Assembly: GCA_950022295.1 (NCBI GenBank)
Contig: OX465598.1
Coordinates: forward strand, 98,928,001-98,992,000
Direction: 5' to 3'
Length of the DNA: 64,000 nucleotides
Source of the DNA: Bromus sterilis
Taxonomy: Eukaryota; Streptophyta; Magnoliopsida; Poales; Poaceae
Shown: positions 56,494 through 64,000 of the stretch, one piece after another
How the letters are laid out: each line of letters begins with the position of its first letter
Position numbering within the stretch: position 1 is the first letter of the stretch
Notes under the pieces: model-generated
What the model saw: only the letters and a program-made list of their open reading frames with translations
Told to the model about the DNA's origin: nothing
Databases searched by the model: none
Position numbers and translations under genes: made by a program

Positions 56494-56511
56494 TGGCGCC
56501 GTCTGTGGGAA
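56494..56511 (+). promoter_or_regulatory. Primer binding site of element E
   Basis: TGGCGCCGTCTGTGGGAA, two bases after the LTR. This form is common in plant gypsy elements; I did not assign the tRNA. Confidence 0.8.
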
Positions 56512-58977
56512 TCACACAGGTTGGGATCACGATCTCGGCGGTCCCGTCTTCAGCAAACCACAACTCAAGGGCAAGGACCAGATCTAGCCCACTCGAAGGA
56601 TTCAAGATCACGGCGAACATCTCTGCCACCCCATCAAGATCGCTCGGGCTACAGCTGTGCCAGGACCGATACTATGGTAATGGCCAAGTGCTGCGTCAGC
56701 AGCGAAGGAATCGACGAACCAGAAGAACGGCGAGAGGCCTCTACGAAAGAATCCCACTCGACGAATCATGACGCGCAGCGGAGGACTCGCAAATCTTTTG
56801 ACAACCCACCGCCGCCCGGGCACCCGCCGCACATCAAGACGATGACTACGAGATCGAAACCAGCGATCAGCAGAACCATCGCCAAGGAAGAAGACGAAGA
56901 GCACACATCGTTCATCACCCCCTATGGTGTATTCTGCTACAGGACCATGCCCTTCGGGCTCAAGAACGCAGGCGCCACATACCAGCGAATGATGCAGGCC
57001 TGCCTGAAAGAGCAAATCGTAAGGAATGTACAAGTCTATGTGGACGACATTGTCATCAAGACCTACAAAGCAGCCACACTACTCGACGACCTGCGCGAAA
57101 CCTTCGCAGCGCTCAACAAATACAGAATCAAACTCACCCAAAGAAGTGCGCATTCGGCGTACCGGCGGGGAAGCTACTCGGCTATATGGTCTCTGCCCGA
57201 CGAATCGAGGCAAACCCTGAGAAAGTCCAAGCGATCGCCCGAATGCAAGAACCAACCGACGTCAAAGGAGTACAGCAGCTCACTGGAAGACTCGCAGCCC
57301 TAAGCCGCTTCATCAGCAGGCTGGGAGAACGCACGCTTCCTTTCTATCAGCTGCTCGGGAAAGGAGAGAAATTCGAATGAACGGAGGAAGCCCGCCAAAT
57401 ATTCGCGGACCTGAAAAAGACACTCTCGACCCCACCAATCCTGGCGGTACCCAAGGAACGAGAGAAGCTATACCTCTACGCGGCAACACGTAACAGTGTA
57501 GTAAGCACAGTGCTCGTTGTCGAACGCACAGAAGAAGGCAAGGTCCAGAGCATCCAGAGACCAATCTTTGATGGGTCCAAGAGACAACAAGGAGCCGGGG
57601 CAGGAGTTGTGCTCATCTACCCTAAAGGAACAAAGCTAAAATATGTCCTCCAGATCAACTTCAGTCACGCCTCCAACAACGAAGCAGAATACGAGGCACT
57701 CCTCCATGGCATGCGCATGGCCAAAACGTGCGAAGCCACTCGCCTCATAATCTACGGGGACTCCAATCTCATCGTCCAGCAGACGATGAGAAACTGCGAC
57801 GCAATAGACAACAACATGGCGGCCTACCAAAAGCTCTACAACACACTCGAAGGAAGTTTCGACGGTTGCGAGCTCAACTACATCACCAGGGCCAACAACA
57901 CAGAAGCTGACGAACTCGCGAACATTGGTTCGACCCGAGGACCAATACCACCCGGCGTTTTTCTCGAAAGCATCAGCCAGATATCCATCAAGGTACAGGA
58001 AGCAGCACCTGAAGCAGTCGTGGACGGCGAGGATGCAACAGACCTGGCGCAAGTGGCAGCAGCAAGCCCATCAGAAGGCACAAGCACCAGCACACCCGAC
58101 AACACAGCTCCGACAGAGCTCGAAGGACCTGTCTGGGCAAAACCGTTCCTCCGATTCCTAATCGAAGGTACGCTACCGCAAGACGTGGCCGAAGCACGAC
58201 GCATCAGCCGACGATCCAAGGCGTTCACGGTGATCAACAAACAGCTATACAAGCGCAGCATCACCCAGATACTCCAAAGGTGCATCGACAAAGAGGACGG
58301 CAAAGCCCTACTGCTCGAAATCCACGAAGGCACCTGCGGGCACCATGAAAGCAGTCGAGTACTCGTGTCCAAAGCATTCCGAGCCGGGTTCTATTGGCCC
58401 ACAACCATGAAAAACACAGAGGAAATCGTGCGACGTTGTGTCGCCTGCCAAAAATACGCCAACATGCCACACGCCCCCGCCTCAGAGATCAAGACCATAC
58501 CACTATCTTGGTCGTTCGCCACCTAGGGACTCGACATGGTGGACCCACACAAGAAATCATCAAAGGGCGGAAGGACACACCTGCTCGTTGCAGTCGACAA
58601 GTTCACTAAATGGATCGAAGCAGTGCCCATCACCAGCTCCACAGCCCTCATGGCTGTCAACTTCATCAAATCGATCATCTTCAGGTTCAGAGTGCCACAC
58701 AACATCATCACGGACAACGGCACGAACTTCACAGCCGCAGAATTCGAGAACTTTTGCGAAGAACTGGGCATCAAAATCAATTATGCATCAGTCGGGCACC
58801 CGCAGCCCAACGACCAAGTGGAAAAAGAAAACGGCCTTGTATGCGGGGAAATCAAGAAGCGGCTCCTCGCACCACTCGAACAAGCCGCCGACAACTGGGT
58901 AGAAGAACTCCCCGCGGTACTATGGAGCCTACGAACTACACCAAACACCGCGACCCAGTACACACCCTTCTTCATGG
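56512..58977 (+). pseudogene. Deleted gag-pol of element E
   Basis: A short gag-like start (to about 56880) is fused at KEEDEE to the middle of RT (TSFITPYGVFCY, MPFGLKNAGATYQR, YVDDIVI), so most of gag, all of the protease and the RT N-terminus are missing. A frameshift lies near 57150. TGG to TGA occurs at about 57378. The RNase H start (VVERTEEGKVQSIQRP) is joined to FDGSKRQQGAGAGVVL of the archaeal-type RNase H, losing roughly 250 residues between them. Integrase keeps the HHCC finger (GTCGHH, CVAC) and D,D,E-type residues (TDNGTNF, QVEKENG) but has TGG to TAG near 58525 and stops where F begins. Confidence 0.82.
58973..58977. repeat. Presumed left target-site copy of element F (CATGG)
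   Basis: The five bases before the LTR end TGTAAGTACAGAGG. The partner would be to the right of the window, so this is not confirmed. Confidence 0.5.
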
Positions 58978-61900
58978 TGTAAGTACAGAGGCAGTACTAT
59001 GTCGGGACCCAGGGTTAGCGTATGCAAATCCCGCTACGACATAGTCATATGGAGAGCCGAGAACCGTACCCACTTGTCTAAGCAGACAAGTCCAAGCACT
59101 GAACGTTCTTGGAAAGCATCGTACGTGAGGGGCATCCCATCCAGGCCGGATGATCAACTGAGATGGGTCCTCATCGTCCGCACACAAGTCTAGTGATATG
59201 GGTGATGACCTCCCATATTCAAAGACAAGTCGCCTCAACCATACTATCGACTATCTCATAACTCTTACATAGACTTACTCCAGCCCGATCACTTAGTCGG
59301 GGTCTAGGGCGGGCTCGATCATACATCACAGTGTGCACGAGACAGAGTCTCGAACAATCACATCGCGATGCCCCAAGCTACGCACATCTAAGGGCCACTT
59401 GGTGTATAAAAGACCGCCAGCCAGATCACAACTAAGGTCTCGAAAACCCATACAAAGACATGCATGTTATAAACATATACGCAGCACACATGCCTTGTAT
59501 GAACAGCAGGTATCATTGCAATTCTCTACAAAGTATACATTTTATTGATAACTCTCACAGAGTGCACACAGAGATCACAAGCATGTGATCCAACATTACA
59601 ACAGACAAGCGGAAGCAAAGTAGGTCTGAGTGCAGACAAGTTTAACCAATGGCTTAAGAAGCCTTATTTAAACACAAGCCCTCCACGAGGGAACCAGTCG
59701 TCTGACTGGGACTACACTAGCTTGGTCTTCAGTCGTCGAGCTCGATGAAGAAGCCACCTTCGGGGTCAGTGGGTTCATCTAAAACATAGAATAAGAAAAC
59801 GTGAGTACAAAGTCGTACTCAGCAAGACTTACATAGGAGCTATACTACTCATGCACATGTATCAAGGTAAAGGGAGGTGGGGTTTTACTTGCAGAAGTGC
59901 CAGCTTTGACTTGGCTAGTCCTGAACTAGGAGTACTAGACTTGAGGTAAGAAGCATACACGAGTCCACTACATCTCCAACCAATTACACCAGTATGGTGC
60001 CTTCCTCGACTTCCCCACGAGAAAGCGCGCCATAGCACTCACGCTTATCTTGGCAAGTTTTATAAGTATCCAGTTTAAGTTGTCTAATAATCAAGCTATG
60101 CTTTCCAAGCATTCCTTAACCGCGGACGCGGCTATTCGAATAGTTTTGTTAACCCTGCAGGGGTGTACCGCTACACACACATGATCATCAGTTACCTCCT
60201 TTGTACTCGACACTGGTCAAGAAGTATCGACGAGGATGCTCACCGCAACTGTTACCTCATAGCCGATCTAGTCCAAGAAATCCGCCTACCTGGGTTGGCT
60301 ACCACTATCGTGAACCCGGCCAGTTTACCGAAGTGGACCCAGATGATGTGTACGTGGTGCGTAAGCCGGTCTCGAATGAGCCGTTCTCTCACTTAACAGC
60401 CAGGCCACAAACCTACCAGAACTCCGAACTATTGCGACATCTGGACATCGAAAGGGATAAGTTAATAGGTTGAGAGCGGTCAGTGAGCCCAATGTGTGGT
60501 TGTACTCTTCATCTTGGATCACCACACAAGAACTCGGACTTAGGGCGGTGTTCAACGAGACAACCCACTGTGTACTCCTACACAGCCTCTCATCGTTCAC
60601 CTTGTATTAGGGTAGATTCACCAACACATTTCCACCATCATCAACATGATTGCTACCATCCCGACTCACATAACAGTAACAACATTGTAACACTCTAAGC
60701 ATGCAATAAGCAGTAACAATTGCAGGGGCCACATGATATCAATCAACTCCTACATTTGCTAGGATTGTGGTTTGCTTACTAATGTGACAAATGATAGGTC
60801 ATGCAAAGGAATGGGTTCATCTATGCGGTAGAAACGTAGCATGGTAATCATCCTATACAATGCATAAGCGAGACATGAGAGGGAAGTGTGATTTTATCGA
60901 CATGATCAATGGGGGTTTGCTTGCCTTGCTGACGAGGTTCAGTCTCGGAATCTTCAACGAAGGGGGCTGCCTCCTGTTCCGGTTCCACCTCTACTCGACA
61001 AACAACAAGCAAGGTAGCAAAGTAAATACAATGCACAATCACATGGTTGAAGGTTGAAACTTGATGTATATGCTTTGATGTGTGAAGCAATTCCACTTAA
61101 ATGGGGTATTTGCAATTGAATTTGCAAATTTAAACTCCACATATGATTTCCAATTTAGCAAAGTTGCATATGACATTGTTTGATCAAGTTAAACCATTTT
61201 GAAATGTGTATGATATGCCTCTGAAGTTCAAGTATAATGTGGTATGTTGCTATGGTTCAAATTGCAAAAGCATTTGAAATGAACTTGATTTAATTCCAAT
61301 TAATCCAAATAGCAAATGCTATTGGTCACCTTTTAAATTCAACTCAAACATGGTTGAAAGTTGGATATTTGGATAGATTATTTTCTCCTGATCATTTTTC
61401 ATATATTATTTGTTAAATTTGGAGTTAATATGAATTTTCTTTGAATTTCCAAAGTTTAAGCCTTTTTTTGGAATTTCTCTGATTTCTTTTAATATGGAAA
61501 TTCAATTACTGCGTCAGCACTGAGTCAACATGACATCAGGGGGTTTTGACCCAGTCAAACTGACATGGGGGCCCCATCTGTCATTGACTCAAGGGCTAAT
61601 CCCCTCTCTGTTTAATTAAACAGAGAGGATTAGAAGGCCTGGGACCCACTGTCAGCCTCACTGGGGGTGGATTAGGGGGTGGATTAGCAGCTAACCAAGC
61701 CGGACACGTCAGCCTTGCCGGCGGCTCAACACCGGCGACCAAATCCGCGGCGGCTCTCTGCTCTCCTCCTCTCCTGGCGACCATTCGAAGCGCTAAGACC
61801 ACAGGGACGTAGCCCATGCTCTCGCACGTCGCCTGGTGCACGCGGGCGTCCAAGGTGATGACCATAGAGACGACGGCGACCTCGCCGGCGGCAACAGAAG

Positions 61901-63084
61901 CCCGGCGAAGAGACAAACGTCGCCACAGTGCAAAAAACAACCAAGCGCTAGCTGAATCGGCACGTGAGGTCACAGTGAAGATGACGGACAGGTTCTCGAG
62001 TTCGTTTGCTTCACGGGTGCTCGCTGACGAGAACACCGACGACGAGGAGCCACGGCTCCCAAGGAGAATCGGTCTAGAAAGAGGGAGGGGCGCTGTGAGC
62101 TTCGGGGAAACGCTCACCAGGCTACAGGGAACACGACGAGGTAGTCGACGGAGTCGGGCAAGGAACGTAGCCGGAGTATTTGACGACGACGAGTCGCGGA
62201 TCCGTCGAGGGCTCGAGGGAGATTGCGATGGCTTGAGTCCAAATCACGGCTCCATCTTCTTCGGGGAGAGGAAGTCGACGACGACGAGTACGAGGGACAC
62301 AACAGCTTGAGCTCTAGGGCATGGTGGCCACGTTGTCCACGGCGGTGCGCTCCGGTGAGCTTCCTATCGGCGAAGAAATCAAGCAAAGGGGATCGCGAGA
62401 GCAGTGGAGAAGAGGGGGAAGTGAGGCGGGCGTTCACGGGACGTCTCCTAGCGCGATAAGGACGCCTGGGAGGCCTCCAGGTAGGCTGGTGGCGTGGCGG
62501 CCGCGGCATGCTCGCCACCGAGGAGCTTGACGCCGCGTTGGAAGAAGACAAGGGGGTCTAGGTGGGCTTGGGCCAGGGGGGCGATGAGTTGGGCCGAAAT
62601 GGCCAGGTAAGCTCTTTTTCCTTTTTCCTTTCTGTTTTCTTTTCTGCCTTTTTGTTTTTCTGTGCTAAATAAATAGCTAGGCATTTTATTAAATGCTGAA
62701 ACTTTTTATGTGGCTTCACAATATATTAGGCTAGCCACTTGTAAAGTTTGAACATTTTTAAAATTCAAATTATTTGAACTTTAAATCAAATAGGGGTTTT
62801 TGATTAATTCCAAGGTCCTGTTTGAATATTTGAAAAATCCATGAGCATGGGGTGGGTCCCACATCACTTGATATGTGATCACTCTCATTTATAAGACTTT
62901 TCAAAAATCAAACATGAAGTTTTGGAGCAACTTTATTTCTGTCCATTTGAATTAATTTATCTGGGGGGGTGTTCCTTCTCCCATTTGAGTTTGATTTTGA
63001 TTTCAAATGATTTCTTTTGAAACTTTTTAACATGATGCAAGGTGACTTTGATCCTAGCACTTTACCTAACAGAGGGTTCTGACA
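58978..63084 (-). mobile_element. 3' LTR of chromovirus F (about 4107 bases)
   Basis: On the minus strand it starts TGTCAGAACCCTC at 63084 and ends ...GTACTTACA at 58978. A polypurine tract is on its right. It has the same layout as the O LTR: about 520 A/T-rich bases, a GC-rich island (about 61680-62560), a pyrimidine-rich tract between the A/T-rich end and the island (62605-62660), and a long A/T-rich part. The minus-strand ORFs in the island (for example 62114-62551, Ser/Arg-rich, and 61596-62117) have no recognisable domain; I do not call them genes. Confidence 0.8.
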
Positions 63085-64000
63085 ACTCGCCCCCACTCAA
63101 CAGAATCTCGTCCCGAGATTCAGAAGTCTGCGGGAGGAAGGAGGGATACTCGGTACGGAGACGGTCTTCTCTTTCCCACGTAGCTTCTCTCTCAGAGTGG
63201 TGTGACCATTGCACTTTCAGAAACTTAATCTTCTGACGACGAGTGACACGCTCTGCGGAATCAAGAATACGAACGGGGTATTCTTGATAAGAAAGGTCAT
63301 CTTGGAGATCAAGCGTTTCATGGTCGACTTCGCGGATGGGGTCCTTGAAGCAACGCCTGAGTTGGGACACATGGAATACATCATGTACTCGGGAAAGGTG
63401 CGGGGGTAGTTCAAGTTGGTAGGCAACTTCTCCACGTTTAGCAAGAATGCGGAAAGGTCCGATGTAACGTGGGGCCAACTTGCCTTTGATACCGAAACGT
63501 TGGGTTCCCTTCAGAGGAGTAACCCGAAGGTAAGCCTTCTCATCCAGATTGTAGCTCTCTTGCCTATGATGACGATCATAGTAGCTTTTCTGACGAGACT
63601 GGGCTGCTTTCAATTGATCACGAACAATGCGAACTTGCTCTTCTGCTTCCTAGATCATGTCCGGTCCAAAGAATTGTCTTTCACCGGTTTCTGACCAGTT
63701 TAGGGGTGTTCGACATCGTCGTCCATATAGGAGTTCAAAAGGAGCCATGTTCAGACTAGATTGAAAACTATTGTTATAAGAAAATTCTGTGAATGACAGA
63801 GATTTCTGCCAATTCTTTCCGAATGAGATAACACAAGCTCTGAGCATGTCTTCAAGAATTTGGTTAGCCCTTTCGACTTGACCGCTAGACTGAGGATGGA
63901 AAGTTGTACTAAAGGAGAGATGAGTTCCCATAGCATTCTGAAAGCTTCCCCAGAATCTAGAGGTGAAAAGTCTACCACGATCAGAATTGATTTCCAAAGG
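63062..64000 (-). pseudogene. Integrase end and chromodomain of chromovirus F, partial
   Basis: On the minus strand, running off the right edge. The part seen starts within the integrase core (NSDRGRLFTS, second Asp; GQVERANQILE, Glu), then the integrase C-terminal part (YNNSFQSSLNMAPFELLYG, GKLAPRYIGPF) and a chromodomain-like end (FLKVQWSHHSEREATWERE). A TAG at 63650-63652 replaces a glutamine codon between core and C-terminal part. The frame ends at 63062, about 20 bases inside the LTR, so the last residues are encoded across the polypurine tract. The sequence is clearly related to O2 pol but is another family. Confidence 0.85.
63085..63101 (-). promoter_or_regulatory. Polypurine tract of chromovirus F
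   Basis: The minus strand reads GTTGAGTGGGGGCGAGT directly before TGTCAGAACC. It lies inside the end of the pol frame. Confidence 0.8.

Larger units (their letters stand above)
56035..58977 (+). mobile_element. Element E: internally deleted Tat-lineage retrotransposon, cut by element F
   Basis: Plus orientation: LTR (56035-56491), primer binding site, gag start, then a deletion straight into RT, a second deletion from RNase H into the archaeal-type RNase H, and integrase up to the insertion of F at 58978. The 3' end of E is outside the window. It is a different family from A and B: a shorter LTR, a different primer site and distinct protein sequence. Confidence 0.82.

Noticed and set aside
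62114..62551. Ser/Arg-rich 145-codon minus-strand frame in the F LTR
   Set aside because: A GC-rich island readily gives open frames; no homologous frame in the O LTR island, no domain. Described under the LTR only.

Overview
The window is plant nuclear DNA made almost entirely of nested Ty3/gypsy LTR retrotransposons. The lineages (Tekay/Del-like chromoviruses with LTRs over 4 kb, Athila-lineage elements starting TGATACGTC, and Tat-lineage elements with two RNase H domains), the LTR termini and the nesting depth point to a large grass genome, most likely Triticeae (wheat, Aegilops or barley). The species call is from familiarity, not from a search. I see no host gene, rRNA, tRNA or CRISPR array. 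Element letters O, A, B, C, D, E and F are mine.

Layout: (1) 1-1871 is the gag/protease end of one chromovirus internal domain (O1, minus strand), running off the left edge. (2) 1872-15067 is one chromovirus LTR that is joined to internal DNA on both sides. It is interrupted at 4949-14166 by element C, an Athila-lineage element that itself has the order gag/LTR/internal/LTR and carries no pol. (3) 15068-18525 is the pol end of a second chromovirus internal domain (O2). Its gag end lies at 47587-49275 and its 5' LTR at 49276-53685. (4) O2 is split by Tat-lineage element A (18526-47581, TSD AGACC). (5) A is split by element B (27778-42372, TSD GAGGG), a second copy of the same family inserted in the opposite orientation. 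(6) 53686-53955 is unassigned. (7) 53956-56034 is an Athila-lineage LTR plus the start of its internal domain (D), interrupted by E (56035-58977), an internally deleted Tat element. E is cut by F (58978-64000), another chromovirus whose 3' LTR and pol end are in the window.

The coding regions supply the usual retrotransposition parts: Gag, aspartic protease, reverse transcriptase, RNase H and integrase, with a C-terminal chromodomain in O and F and an extra RNase H in A, B and E. Almost every copy carries stops or frameshifts, mostly of the C-to-T type. The exceptions are the O1 gag/protease segment and the RNase H/integrase part of A.

The most interesting content is in A and B. Between pol and the 3' LTR, both carry a gene on the opposite strand from gag-pol. 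It has a TATA box, six exons and five GT-AG introns at matching places. Its first exon resembles the Pfam 'putative gypsy type transposon' family (Transposase_28), and the rest includes an acidic region, a low-complexity region and a coiled coil. Other points of note are the two independent tandem LTR-internal-LTR arrangements, a stop codon shared by A and B at the protease/RT boundary, and the very large inverted repeat made by B sitting inside A.
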